A stretch of DNA of 64,000 nt from contig NZ_AP018725.1 in the NCBI RefSeq assembly GCF_003967195.1, positions 1,984,001 to 2,048,000 on the forward strand. Direction: 5' to 3'. The notes below the pieces were generated by a model that ran no database searches, was not told the origin of the DNA, and saw only the letters and a program-made list of their open reading frames with translations. The number at the start of each line of letters is the position of its first letter. The stretch's first letter is position 1. The translations under genes were made by a program, and so were the position numbers. This document shows positions 45,390 to 55,850 of the stretch, piece after piece. The DNA is from Sulfuriflexus mobilis. GTDB taxonomy: Bacteria; Pseudomonadota; Gammaproteobacteria; AKS1.

Positions 45390-46418
45390 TTATTGTTTTT
45401 TCAGTATACGCTTCAGCGATGCGACAAACCGTTCATACCACCCTGCGGGCTTAACACTTTTCACACAACTCAAGGCGAAACGTTCCCGGCGATCAGACAT
45501 CCAGTCCTGCTTGTAAGCGTCATTACCCGTCAGAAAGTCGATCTCCTCTACCTTATCGGTATCGATCACGTACTCCATCAGGAAGCTGGTCAGTATTGAA
45601 CCCGGTGAATACGGCTTCCAGGCCTTATCATACGCCAGCCTGAATATACTCGCTTTACCGTGGCCTACAAACCAGAGCTGTGCCGCGACGGGCTGCTCTT
45701 TGATATACAGAATCGCAAGCCGGCTCCAGCCCGCTTTTGAAAAGCGCGCCACCATAGTATCCACAAAGCCCGCATACTGTTCGTTTGCCTTCCAGCTGGC
45801 GCTGTAGACCGCATAGTAATCAGGCATTTTGTGCGGTACGTCATCGCCGCTAAAAAGGTGAATGTCGTAACCGTGTTCACGTTCAAGTTTACGTTTTTTA
45901 CGCGAGATCGTATTGCGCAGTTTAGCAGGTCGCGCCGCCATATACTCCGCATAGGACTGCCCCTGCACGCGCAAAAACCAGTTATAAAACCGAAATAGAC
46001 GATCACAGCCAAACCCGGCCGCTTGCATGCTGCCCTGCAAGCCCTCCAGATGACCATCCTTGTCGGCCACCGGCTCCAATAACAATGCCTCAAGCGGCAA
46101 TTGATGCAAACCCTCAACCAGGCAAGCGAGAACCTGCTGTTGATCATCCTTAGCAAGTAGCAGGCTATAAAGTGGCGTATAGCGATGTTTAAGGGCGTAG
46201 CCGATATTCCCGGCACTCTTCATCAGCGGCAGGATGGCCATGACCTTGCTGCCAGCTACCACGCAGGCCAGGGCCATCGTTTCATCGTCATTGAGGGCGG
46301 TGGCCACATTCTCAAACCACGGGCGCGAGAAAAAGAGGCTGTCTTTCTCTGCCTGCAAAAACAGTGCATTCGCACTCTCGGGGAGTTGATTCCAGTCGGT
46401 GTAACATACGAACTTCAT
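45390..46418 (-). CDS. FemAB/BioF2-type GNAT-fold acyltransferase
   Basis: The 342-residue protein has the double-GNAT pattern of the Acetyltransf_6 family used in envelope and exopolysaccharide synthesis: AEKDSLFFSRPWFENV near the start, PAKLRNTISRKKRKLERE (about 140-160), and YIKEQPVAAQLWF ... FRLAYDKAWKPYSPGSIL ... EIDFLTGNDAYKQDW at the C-terminus. The last motif is the strongest match. It could transfer an acyl or aminoacyl group; the substrate is unknown. No polysaccharide genes are adjacent. Confidence 0.82.
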   Translation of the reverse strand: MKFVCYTDWNQLPESANALFLQAEKDSLFFSRPWFENVATALNDDETMALACVVAGSKVMAILPLMKSAGNIGYALKHRYTPLYSLLLAKDDQQQVLACLVEGLHQLPLEALLLEPVADKDGHLEGLQGSMQAAGFGCDRLFRFYNWFLRVQGQSYAEYMAARPAKLRNTISRKKRKLEREHGYDIHLFSGDDVPHKMPDYYAVYSASWKANEQYAGFVDTMVARFSKAGWSRLAILYIKEQPVAAQLWFVGHGKASIFRLAYDKAWKPYSPGSILTSFLMEYVIDTDKVEEIDFLTGNDAYKQDWMSDRRERFALSCVKSVKPAGWYERFVASLKRILKKQ

Positions 46419-46489
46419 CACGATAAAGGGCTATGACACCTTTAATGGTATTAATGCTTGCAGCGCAGGGTTCGAGTGATAAACCGCAA

Positions 46490-46526
46490 TGGTAATGAGA
46501 CTCATTTGTCGCTGACCCCATTTTTC
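46490..46526 (+). repeat. GAGACTCATTTGTC element, copy D2
   Basis: TGGTAATGAGACTCATTTG followed by TCGCTGACCCCATTTTT is close to copy D3 at 49863-49899 (TGGTAATGAGACTTATTTG, then TCACCGACCCC) and to D1. It lies between the transporter stop and the acyltransferase start. Confidence 0.75.
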
Positions 46527-46539
46527 CATTTTTGGCGCG

Positions 46540-48372
46540 TTACAAAGCATACATGGCCGGTAGCAGGATAGACAGCCCGATCCAGACGATGACGGTAAGG
46601 GGCACACCGACACGAACAAAATCCATAAACCTGTAACCACCCGCACTCATCACCAGCAAGTTGGTCTTGTAGGCCATGGGTGTGGCGTAACTCATGTTGG
46701 CACCAAACAGTACCGCAATGACAAACGGTTCCGGGTCAACATTCAGTTGCTGTGCGATGCTGATCGCAATGGGTGTGCCAATCACGGCCGCGGCATTATT
46801 CGACACGACATTCGTCATAATCGCCATCAACAGCATCAATCCCGACAGGATGACCGCCGGCGTGGCGCCACTCGTGAGCGCGACAAATACCTGTGCCAGA
46901 TATTCGGCCCCCCCTGTCTTTAGTAGCGCCGCACCCAGTGCCAAACTTGCCACCACGATAAGGATCACCTGCGTACTTAAGGCCATGGCGGCATGGCGCC
47001 ATGTCAGGCAACGGCTAATCAGCATCAGCAAGACGCCACACACGGCACTGATCGCGATCGGTGCGAGTCCGAACGCCGAGACGACAATGACACCTAGCAT
47101 AATCAATAGGGCCGTTATAGATTTTTCGGTGTGCGGCAGATCGGCCGTGGCGTCGAGCACGAGTAACTCTCCGTTACGTTTGATCTCGGCGATAGTGTCA
47201 AGGTTGCCCTGCACAAGCAGGACATCACCTGTGCGCAAATTGACCTGTTCGATCTTCTCGCGCAAGGTCTCTGGCGACTGACCTGGGCGGTGTATCGCCA
47301 GCACCATTAACTGGTAGCGATCTGAAAAGTTGATCTGTCTCAGTGTCATCCCCAGCAAGGGTGAGCCCTGCAATACGACGATCTCGGCAATCTGTTGCCC
47401 CTCATCGGACAAGGGGTGCTCTGCATCGACCTGAATGTCACCGACATAAAGAGCGGTACCCAGTGCCTTCTCGAACTCCATCAGGTGCTCAGGTGTGTCA
47501 TTGACGAGTAATCTGTCGCCGGCATAGATATGGGCGTCCGGCAATGGCAGAATAAAGGTCCCGCTGTCACGCATAATGCGTGACACGGCCAGCATGCCAC
47601 CGGTCTTTTCGATGAGCTCACCCAGCGTCTTGCCGGCGGCAAATTCATCTTCAACAACGGCGAGTTGTGCAGCAAAAATTCTCGGGGAGGTATCAGTAAG
47701 CGAGGCCTCCCGTGCGGGTAACAGGCGCGGCGCAATCAACCACAGATAGACAATCGCGATACAGGCGACGATGGCCGCGGGGACAAAAAAATCGAACATC
47801 TGTATACGTCGCAGGCCCATGTCTGCGGCCACCGACACCACCAGCAAGTTGGTCGAGGTGCCGATGCTGGTGCTCATACCACCAACCAGGGTTGCAAACC
47901 CCATGGGCATTAACACCCCGGAGGCCGGTGTCCCGGTCCGCAACGACACACTGACAAGGATGGGTAGCAGCAACACGACGATGGGGACGTTGTTGACAAA
48001 GGCACTGAGGAAGGCGCCAACTATCAGCGTCAATAGCATGCTCAGTGCAGGGCTCGTTCGCCACAAACGCGCCAGATTGCGGCCAAGGGGCTCGAGTGCA
48101 CCGGTGCGCACCAGGCCATTGCCGGCAATCATCAATGCGCATACCGCGACCAGCGCCTCATGACCGAAGCCGCTGAAAAAGGTCAGCGCCTCGAGGTGTT
48201 CCCCATCAGCCATCGTATACGGAAAGGCAGAAAAACCGCTGGTCAGTATGGCCAGAATGAACAGGCTCGATGTCTCGATGGCAACATCATCACGAGTAAA
48301 CAGATACAGGGCAAGCACGGTCAGTGCCAGAACGGCCAGAGCATGAGGATCGGGAAGCGGTGGTAGATTCAT
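46540..48372 (-). CDS. SLC13/DASS-type anion transporter with two RCK-C domains
   Basis: The 610-residue protein has about five helices at each end and two soluble TrkA-C (RCK_C) domains in the middle (about 205-375: VEDEFAAGKTLGELIEKTG, VLQGSPLLGMTLRQINF, TGDVLLVQGNLDTIAEI). Family signatures are the N-terminal NNVPIVVLLLPI and SIGTSTNLLVV and the C-terminal NNAAAVIGTPIAISIAQ and TNLLVMSAGGY. Related proteins move sulfate or dicarboxylates; the substrate is not clear here. It stands alone. Confidence 0.88.
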   Translation of the reverse strand: MNLPPLPDPHALAVLALTVLALYLFTRDDVAIETSSLFILAILTSGFSAFPYTMADGEHLEALTFFSGFGHEALVAVCALMIAGNGLVRTGALEPLGRNLARLWRTSPALSMLLTLIVGAFLSAFVNNVPIVVLLLPILVSVSLRTGTPASGVLMPMGFATLVGGMSTSIGTSTNLLVVSVAADMGLRRIQMFDFFVPAAIVACIAIVYLWLIAPRLLPAREASLTDTSPRIFAAQLAVVEDEFAAGKTLGELIEKTGGMLAVSRIMRDSGTFILPLPDAHIYAGDRLLVNDTPEHLMEFEKALGTALYVGDIQVDAEHPLSDEGQQIAEIVVLQGSPLLGMTLRQINFSDRYQLMVLAIHRPGQSPETLREKIEQVNLRTGDVLLVQGNLDTIAEIKRNGELLVLDATADLPHTEKSITALLIMLGVIVVSAFGLAPIAISAVCGVLLMLISRCLTWRHAAMALSTQVILIVVASLALGAALLKTGGAEYLAQVFVALTSGATPAVILSGLMLLMAIMTNVVSNNAAAVIGTPIAISIAQQLNVDPEPFVIAVLFGANMSYATPMAYKTNLLVMSAGGYRFMDFVRVGVPLTVIVWIGLSILLPAMYAL

Positions 48373-48519
48373 CTGACTGCGAGCGCCCCGCCAAGACCCG
48401 TTGTAGTGTCATTGAACATATGGACATCCTAACACCTGACTTGCTTATACGTCACCGTTAAAGAAGCCGCCAGTCCGTATCGGTACACCCTACACTCATT
48501 TCTGAAGGAATTATTAGGA

Positions 48520-48552
48520 ACAGACCACGTTTGATTTTAAAACGTGGTCTGT
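48520..48552. repeat. ACAGACCACGTTT hairpin (element E1)
   Basis: Perfect 13-base arms ACAGACCACGTTT and AAACGTGGTCTGT enclose seven bases. The same GTGGTCTGTCCCC end occurs at 55821-55842. It lies in the 453-bp gap after the start of the SLC13 gene; the rest of the gap holds only element B1. Confidence 0.8.
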
Positions 48553-48697
48553 CGCCTATTGCACAGCCATACAAAAACATTGTAAGGCCGAGATTTTAGA
48601 ATTATTCGGAGTGTCCCGACGCCCCTCTTGTTTAGCGTTCACTCTCGCGATATGTGCACTGCATATTCTTATTCATCCGGCCACCCCTCACCGGTAA

Positions 48698-48784
48698 TTC
48701 GAAAGGTTAAACAGGGTCAGAGAGGAATTAGCAGTAATATTCCAGTCTTCTTATATTAGAACAAATTGCTCTGACCCGGTTTTT
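48698..48784. repeat. GGGTCAGAG palindrome, copy B1
   Basis: The block TTCGAAAGGTTAAACA, the palindrome with ends GGGTCAGAG and CTCTGACCC, and the tail CGGTTTTT are repeated nearly base for base at 52364-52451. The inside AGTCTTCTTATATTAGAACA is shared. B1 and B2 are in the same orientation and flank the unknown exported protein and katG. Confidence 0.9.
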
Positions 48785-48825
48785 AGGGATTTGACTCGAC
48801 GCAATAAAGGTAGTTAATTTAGAGT

Positions 48826-49842
48826 ATGGAGAAAATCTGGATGCAGGCGGTGCTGATTCTTGTAATCGGCGCGATTGGATTGCCCACTGTTGCTGCAGGG
48901 AATGGTATCGTCGTTAACAAGCTGGCGGTAAAGCAGATTCCGTATCATAATCCTGATCCTGCAGCCGGCCCGCTGGTCAATCTTCCATATTTCGATGTCC
49001 AAAACGGGCTCCGATGGAATAACGATTTAGTCCATACCGAAACTACGGGGGATTGCGACCGGGTTCCACGGCCGGTGAATGTCAATGGCTACCCGATTTA
49101 TCCACGACGTACTCACTTGGCAAAGCCGCGTGTCGACGAACGGCACTGCCTGAAGGAAATTGACGGTAGGGTAACGAGCAAGAGCGTCCTCATCGGGGTT
49201 GATTCAACGGACGGGGTTCGTTGGCAACGGCCGATGGTCTTCCCATCCGGAAAACGTGAATTTCAAGAATATGTTATTGGCGCGACGCCTGATGGCCTGG
49301 TGTTGAATATTCTCGAGGTGCTGTCGCCCGAAACCGGTAAGACCATCTTTCCAGCGCCGGTAAAAGAAATTGCCTCGGAGAATCGCAGTGTGCCTAAATA
49401 TCGATTTACAGGCGCGGGGCAGTTTCGTCCATCCACGAAACGTTTTTACGTCTATGATGCGGAGGTGACACTATTTTCGTCAACCGGCGGTTTGTACGAA
49501 ATCGACCCGGTATCCGATGACAAGAAACTTATCCAGTCGGCGAAATCTACGCTCTGGCGGGGTCATATAATTATCGAAAAAATGGCGCTTAATGAAGAAC
49601 TGGGGGTTTTATTGCTCGCGAAGCGACTGGAACAACGTGGCCCGGGTTGGGTTGCTTTCTCAGTGTTTGATCTTGCCACACAACGCGAAGTGTTCGAAGA
49701 GCGTTTTGGTGATAACTGCTATTGTACGGACCCCTATGTCGTATTGGGCAAGAATGGTGATGTAGGATTCTCGTACCGTAATCAGAACGATAATAATTAT
49801 GGATTGGTACATTACCGCATAACGCGAAGTACAGACCGTTAA
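48826..49842 (+). CDS. Exported protein of unknown function
   Basis: The 338-residue protein has a signal peptide (hydrophobic core about 7-22, likely cut after AAG/AG near 24). The mature part has scattered beta strands and six or so cysteines (GDCDR, RHCLK, DNCYC), which could form disulfides. Repeats such as YEIDPVSDDKK and FSVFDLATQREV suggest a beta-propeller-like fold, but I recognise no family. It lies between palindromes B1 and D3, as if a cassette. An ATG five codons in is an alternative start. Confidence 0.65.
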   Translation: MEKIWMQAVLILVIGAIGLPTVAAGNGIVVNKLAVKQIPYHNPDPAAGPLVNLPYFDVQNGLRWNNDLVHTETTGDCDRVPRPVNVNGYPIYPRRTHLAKPRVDERHCLKEIDGRVTSKSVLIGVDSTDGVRWQRPMVFPSGKREFQEYVIGATPDGLVLNILEVLSPETGKTIFPAPVKEIASENRSVPKYRFTGAGQFRPSTKRFYVYDAEVTLFSSTGGLYEIDPVSDDKKLIQSAKSTLWRGHIIIEKMALNEELGVLLLAKRLEQRGPGWVAFSVFDLATQREVFEERFGDNCYCTDPYVVLGKNGDVGFSYRNQNDNNYGLVHYRITRSTDR

Positions 49843-49862
49843 CGATAGCGGCACCGGCAGTT

Positions 49863-49899
49863 ATGGTAATGAGACTTATTTGTCACCGACCCCTTTTAT
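49863..49899 (+). repeat. GAGACTTATTTGTCACC element, copy D3
   Basis: ATGGTAATGAGACTTATTTG followed by TCACCGACCCCTTTTAT lies 20 bases after the stop of the exported protein. It matches D2 at almost all positions and D1 in its centre. Only one half of a palindrome is seen. Confidence 0.75.
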
Positions 49900-49968
49900 C
49901 TGTTTTACTTTTATAATTATATATCCCCACGCCGCGATTATGCGCGGCGCGGGGATGTACACTGTAAA

Positions 49969-52128
<2,160 letters not shown>

Positions 52129-52201
52129 CTAATCTCCTGTTTTATAAGTAAAAAAGGATTTCTTGTCAGCACAACGTAATATTGTACTCAGGCCACAATA
52201 T

Positions 52202-52229
52202 CGATTATTTCAAACAATTTGTGAAATCG
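52202..52229. promoter_or_regulatory. Imperfect dyad upstream of katG
   Basis: CGATTATTTCA and TGAAATCG form an imperfect dyad with a three-base insertion, about 80 bp before the katG start. It may be an operator. The rest of 52126-52363 is AT-rich without a gene. Confidence 0.25.
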
Positions 52230-52363
52230 TTTATTCCTAATGTATTAATTTATTTTACCTATCAACAAAGAATAGTGGGTGACTTTTAGTGAAAATGATT
52301 CCCGCTATCTATATTTTGCATAGCAAAACATGAGTCTCCAGAGTGACTGCATCAGGTTCCGAG

Positions 52364-52451
52364 TTCGAAAGGTTAAATAGGGTCAGAGAGGAATTAACAG
52401 TAATATTCCAGTCTTCTTATATTAGAACAAATTGCTCACTGACCCGGTTTT
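52364..52451. repeat. GGGTCAGAG palindrome, copy B2
   Basis: Near-identical to B1 (48698-48784) with a few substitutions and a two-base insertion in the right arm (CTCACTGACCC). Its tail ends three bases before the stop codon of the next gene. Confidence 0.9.
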
Positions 52452-52453
52452 TC

Positions 52454-53005
52454 TTAGGCATTTTTATCTTTGATATGTATAGGTTTCCCGTCAAGGCTTA
52501 TCTGGTTTTTCGCTAACCAGTATTCTTTTATTCCAGCATCTCCTTTTTTGGATGCCCAATTTTTTAGTTGCTCTCTTTCTTCAACATAGTCAAAAAATGG
52601 AACAGCCATACCACAAGAAGTTTGAACAAGATCGACAGTTAGATTAAATAATTGCCTTGCGCCAGGAATAGGATTAAACAAAGAAAATAATTCATTCCAT
52701 TCTGGATTATTTTTATGGATAACATTTGCATTTCCATAAAGACGTAGAATCATTGGGTTCCCCTCAAAAGCAGAAAACATTATGGTCATTCTAGGATTTT
52801 CTTGAATATGAGCAGATGTTTCATTTCCACTTCCTGTTACGTTTAGCCACACAACTCGGTTCTTACCTAAGACTCGCAAAGAGTCCATTCCCTTCGGAGA
52901 TATATTTACTCTACTGTCAGCCGTAGCAGTGCCTACAAAGAATATTTTTTGATCTTCGATAAACTGTTTCAGTTTATCGGAAATTTCAGAATATCGTTGA
53001 CCCAT
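52454..53005 (-). CDS. PPOX-fold flavin-nucleotide-binding protein
   Basis: The 183-residue protein has the pyridoxamine 5'-phosphate oxidase-like split barrel: KLKQFIEDQKIFFVGTAT, RVNISPKGMDSLRVL, RVVWLNVTGSGNETSAHI and MTIMFSAFEGNPMILRLYG. It probably binds FMN or F420 and reduces or protects a small molecule; the true substrate is unknown. ATG at 53005 follows AAGGA by nine bases. It lies between palindromes B2 and A2. Confidence 0.82.
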   Translation of the reverse strand: MGQRYSEISDKLKQFIEDQKIFFVGTATADSRVNISPKGMDSLRVLGKNRVVWLNVTGSGNETSAHIQENPRMTIMFSAFEGNPMILRLYGNANVIHKNNPEWNELFSLFNPIPGARQLFNLTVDLVQTSCGMAVPFFDYVEEREQLKNWASKKGDAGIKEYWLAKNQISLDGKPIHIKDKNA

Positions 53006-53036
53006 TTTGATTCTTCCTTCAATAAATGGCAATAAA

Positions 53037-53090
53037 TGGGGTCAGAGCACAGTTATTGCTAATATTAGAGAAATCTGTGCTCTGACCCCA
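53037..53090. repeat. GGGGTCAGAGCACAG palindrome, copy A2
   Basis: Perfect 16-base arms TGGGGTCAGAGCACAG and CTGTGCTCTGACCCCA. The loop is the reverse complement of that in A1 and A3, so this copy lies in the opposite orientation. Confidence 0.93.
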
Positions 53091-53108
53091 CTTAATTCTA
53101 TTACTCTT

Positions 53109-53447
53109 TTATAATGTAATCACCTGATCTGGCATATTTACAGACAGCGCGCCGTAAAGGTTGGGAAAACATCCTATCGTCGCACCTTCGATCAATTTCC
53201 CATCGATTTCTCTTTCATAGCAACATTGATCACAACCCATTAGTAACATTCCCGTATTCTTCGCTACCTTCGCTAAACGCTCCCCAAGCGGGTCACCCTT
53301 TACGAGAACGTAATTGTTATCTTCGAAAAAAAACATACCTACGACATCGACTCCATGCGCATTTTCTTCCAGCTGCGGAAGAATCATTTTGCCTAGTTTG
53401 TAAGATACAGTGTGCCCTTGAGATGAGAATATGTATGCTACTTTCAT
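53109..53447 (-). CDS. DsrE-family sulfur-relay-like protein
   Basis: The 112-residue protein has the DsrE-like fold: KVAYIFSSQGHTVSYKLGKMIL, GVDVVGMFFFEDNNY, RLAKVAKNTGMLLMGCDQCC, and a C-terminal GATIGCFPNLYGALS. The cysteine cluster GCDQCC at about 70-75 replaces the usual single DsrE cysteine. It resembles the SaoD branch as far as I recall. A persulfide or thiol role is likely but unproven. It is an isolated gene between palindromes A2 and C. Ribosome site AAAGGA is present. Confidence 0.75.
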   Translation of the reverse strand: MKVAYIFSSQGHTVSYKLGKMILPQLEENAHGVDVVGMFFFEDNNYVLVKGDPLGERLAKVAKNTGMLLMGCDQCCYEREIDGKLIEGATIGCFPNLYGALSVNMPDQVITL

Positions 53448-53507
53448 AAAATTTCCTTTTTAGTTAGTTTTATTTCTTGTAAACATAATAGTGATATAAA
53501 ATAAATA

Positions 53508-53579
53508 GGGTCAGATCCCAGTATTCGCTTATATTAGAGAAAACTGGTATTAATTAAAGGAATTAAAGGGTACTGACCC
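53508..53579. repeat. GGGTCAG palindrome, copy C
   Basis: GGGTCAG (53508-53514) and CTGACCC (53573-53579) are the ends of a diverged relative of A and B. The inside TTATATTAGAGAAA is shared with them, but a direct TAAAGGAATTAAAGG stretch is added. Together with flanking AAATAAATA / TTTATTTA the whole region folds. Confidence 0.75.
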
Positions 53580-53671
53580 CTTTATTTAGTAAATATTCTG
53601 GACATCAACAAGTATAATGACTTTTTCCATCGGTTCTCTAAATCCTTGATAAAGGGCTCTGACCTCTTTAA

Positions 53672-54052
53672 TTATCCGTAATTCACCCAGTGAAGGGTAA
53701 AAGCTCCCCAACCGAGAATAAAAAATAGACCGCCTAGTGGTGTGATGGGGCCAAATATTTTCTTTTGTGTTAAAGCAAGAAGATAAAGTGAACCACTAAA
53801 AAAAATAATACCAACAGCAAAAAATACGAACGCCCAGGTTAAATACATACTTTGTTCAATACTCTGTGCAATCAGTGACAATCCAACCAGGGCTAACGCG
53901 AAAGAGTGGTAAAACTGGTAATCGACACCTGTTCTGAAAACAGACATCATATCGGGTGATATTTTCTTCTTTAGCCCATGAGCGGCAAATGCGCCCAGCA
54001 TGACTGATAATCCGCCAGATATCCCGGCGATGAGCATAATTAATTTTGCCAT
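53672..54052 (-). CDS. DUF423 (YgdD-type) small membrane protein
   Basis: The 126-residue protein has four membrane helices and the DUF423 pattern: ISGGLSVMLGAFAAHGLKKK, FRTGVDYQFYHSFAL, FFSGSLYLLAL and FGPITPLGGLFFILGW. The function is unknown. It lies between palindromes C and the inverted repeat at 54213. Confidence 0.9.
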   Translation of the reverse strand: MAKLIMLIAGISGGLSVMLGAFAAHGLKKKISPDMMSVFRTGVDYQFYHSFALALVGLSLIAQSIEQSMYLTWAFVFFAVGIIFFSGSLYLLALTQKKIFGPITPLGGLFFILGWGAFTLHWVNYG

Positions 54053-54212
54053 AGCGTTATCTCATTATTGTTATTGGCCATATTAGGGAAAAGTGTGACC
54101 AGAACCTTTGGTTCAGGAAGTTGCCCTGACACTGGAAGTGTAGGGTACTCATAATGAACCCGATAGGGTTCTCTGAGCAATAATGGAGCGCTTTAGAGTT
54201 CCTAAGTGTGCT

Positions 54213-54294
54213 CTGAAGCCCCCCAGGTTTCATAGAGTCTCAGATAAGGGGATACTACCCCGAGGAGAGACCTATGAAACCTGGGGGGCTTCAG
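54213..54294. repeat. 82-bp inverted repeat with perfect 23-base arms
   Basis: The arms 54213-54235 and 54272-54294 (core CTGAAGCCCCCCAGG) are perfect reverse complements. The 36-base loop holds a further GGGG-ATACTA-CCCC hairpin. It looks like the ends of a small mobile element or a very strong terminator after the Mrr gene. It is not like the GGGTCAG family. Confidence 0.85.
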
Positions 54295-54302
54295 TCTGTC
54301 CC

Positions 54303-55256
54303 CTATTCATTTAATAATTTGTTATAAGAGCTTTTCATTTTCATAACATACTCGTTAACCTTCGATGTCCAATTAACATCAATTTTTCTCATATCACGAT
54401 CCAAGTCATCCAAATTTATAAGTTCAATGCGTTTTGATTTCTTAGCCTCTATTGTTGCTGGTTTAGTGAAGAAAGAAGATGCAACGATAACGGCTTTTGT
54501 TGCATTTTTTACAACAAGAGTACCCAAGACACCCCTCACAATAATGACGCCAATGTTTTCTTCATATCTTTTGCATTCTATATGAAGTCTTTCACTTTCC
54601 CTATTATTCTCCCTTTCCGCCAACACATCATACCCACCATCGCTTACCCTTGGAGTAACTACTACATTATATCCTTTGCTTTTGTATAGGTATGCAATGA
54701 GTAATTCAAAATCTCGCGGCGTCAAATTTAGTAAAACATTCTTTACTGGTAATTCATGCTCCAAATACCTAGATCTAATTATTTTAGACGCATCAGATAA
54801 ACCATCCAACCTTCCATCTGGTAGTAATTGACAATGAGCAAGAAAGTAGGCGTCAATCGAACTTATTGCCTCTTGCGGGAAATGTGGTAATAAATCAATA
54901 ACCCAGCTTAGGCCTTGCCATGGACTCGAAGAACCAGAAATATCCAATAATCTTTTAAAATACGAATGTTGAGCTTTTTTTTTCTCTCGCTCTATAAGAG
55001 TCATTGATAACAACCAACTTCTCATTGTTTTATCTACACCTAAATGACCACCCGAAATCAAAAAGTTATTCAGTATAATCTGAATTTCATTTTCATCTCG
55101 ATCATGAATAGAATTGATATATTCATCTAGATGTTGGTCTGTAACAAAATAACTATCCTCAATAAGACATGGTCTCATCTGCTCAGGCACTAAAACCAGC
55201 TTTAGCCACTCATCTAGAGTTAGCTCTTGTGCGTTAACAAATGGCTTCTTTGACAT
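54303..55256 (-). CDS. Mrr-type restriction endonuclease
   Basis: The 317-residue protein has an unassigned N-terminal helical region (about 1-175) and a C-terminal Mrr_cat-type nuclease core: LTPRDFELLIAYLYKSKGYNVVVTP, GGYDVLAE with the catalytic Asp, and LHIECKRYE giving the E-x-K pair. Mrr enzymes cut methylated or foreign DNA. No methyltransferase is next to it. Base use is AT-rich, unlike the core genes. It is bordered by palindromes 54213-54294 and A3. No clear ribosome site. Confidence 0.82.
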   Translation of the reverse strand: MSKKPFVNAQELTLDEWLKLVLVPEQMRPCLIEDSYFVTDQHLDEYINSIHDRDENEIQIILNNFLISGGHLGVDKTMRSWLLSMTLIEREKKKAQHSYFKRLLDISGSSSPWQGLSWVIDLLPHFPQEAISSIDAYFLAHCQLLPDGRLDGLSDASKIIRSRYLEHELPVKNVLLNLTPRDFELLIAYLYKSKGYNVVVTPRVSDGGYDVLAERENNRESERLHIECKRYEENIGVIIVRGVLGTLVVKNATKAVIVASSFFTKPATIEAKKSKRIELINLDDLDRDMRKIDVNWTSKVNEYVMKMKSSYNKLLNE

Positions 55257-55278
55257 ATTAAAGTATTTAAAAAATGGA

Positions 55279-55344
55279 AATAAATAGGGTCAGAGCACAG
55301 ACTTCTCTAATATTAGCAACAACTGTGTTCTGACCCTATTTATT
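55279..55344. repeat. GGGTCAGAGCACAG palindrome, copy A3
   Basis: Arms 55279-55300 and 55323-55344 are reverse complements over 22 bases with one mismatch. Its loop matches A1 at nearly every base. The right arm lies inside an HNH reading frame and ends it. Confidence 0.93.
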
Positions 55345-55463
55345 ATATGATGTAGTTGTAGCGTAAGAATATTGCGACAGGTTGGATTGGCGCATTTGTA
55401 TCCCGCTTCACGAAGCACTTCATCACGAACTAGAGGTGATATTTTTTTACGAGATGTAGTCAT
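55290..55463 (-). pseudogene. HNH endonuclease, truncated by palindrome A3
   Basis: A frame from ATG 55463 reads MTTSRKKISPLVRDEVL, then REAGYKCANPTCRN and LTLQLHHI, the start of an HNH nuclease with the first zinc-type cysteines and the catalytic HH pair. Directly after HHI the frame enters palindrome A3 and stops after 57 codons, with no second zinc knuckle or final His. It is thus a broken gene whose 3' part is missing. On the far side of A3 only the Mrr gene follows. Confidence 0.7.
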
Positions 55464-55477
55464 AATGGTTTTTATGG

Positions 55478-55714
55478 TTATGGAATTGGTTTATAAAAAA
55501 TCTCTTTACAAACTTCACACTTGACTGGTTCAAAACCTCCTTTTTCAGGAAGAGGCATAAGTGATGATTTTACACCTTTTTGTGTAAAGCATAATGGGCA
55601 AGGAGATCTTTCATGTTTAGTCAAAGACTCCCAGTACTCTTCGTAACTGGATGAGTCAATTCCTTTATTTTCTAGCTCTCCTTTTAGGAAATTAAATAGA
55701 TCTGCATTTTCCAT
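55478..55714 (-). CDS. Small zinc-ribbon protein
   Basis: The 78-residue protein has a helical N-terminus and two cysteine pairs, CPLC at about 39-42 and CEVC at about 66-69, spaced as a zinc ribbon. AAGGGG precedes the ATG. No family is recognised. It lies 136 bp downstream of the OLD-like nuclease on the same strand and just upstream of the HNH remnant, so it could be part of a three-gene defence unit; this is inference. Confidence 0.65.
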   Translation of the reverse strand: MENADLFNFLKGELENKGIDSSSYEEYWESLTKHERSPCPLCFTQKGVKSSLMPLPEKGGFEPVKCEVCKEIFYKPIP

Positions 55715-55820
55715 ATTCTATCCCCTTATATAAATGTCCGCTTCGGGTCGGTTCCTGCCTGTCGTTCTATTCTAGCCGATTCTTGCCTGGTTATGTCGCT
55801 GATTGGCCATTAACGGACTC

Positions 55821-55842
55821 TCGATATTCGTGGTCTGTCCCC
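55821..55842. repeat. GTGGTCTGTCCCC element E2
   Basis: TCGATATTCGTGGTCTGTCC lies between the OLD-like gene and the zinc-ribbon gene. It shares its right end with hairpin E1 (48520-48552), but no partner arm is visible here. A CAGTCTGTCCCC piece at 54293 is similar. Confidence 0.4.
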
Positions 55843-55850
55843 GAATAGCA

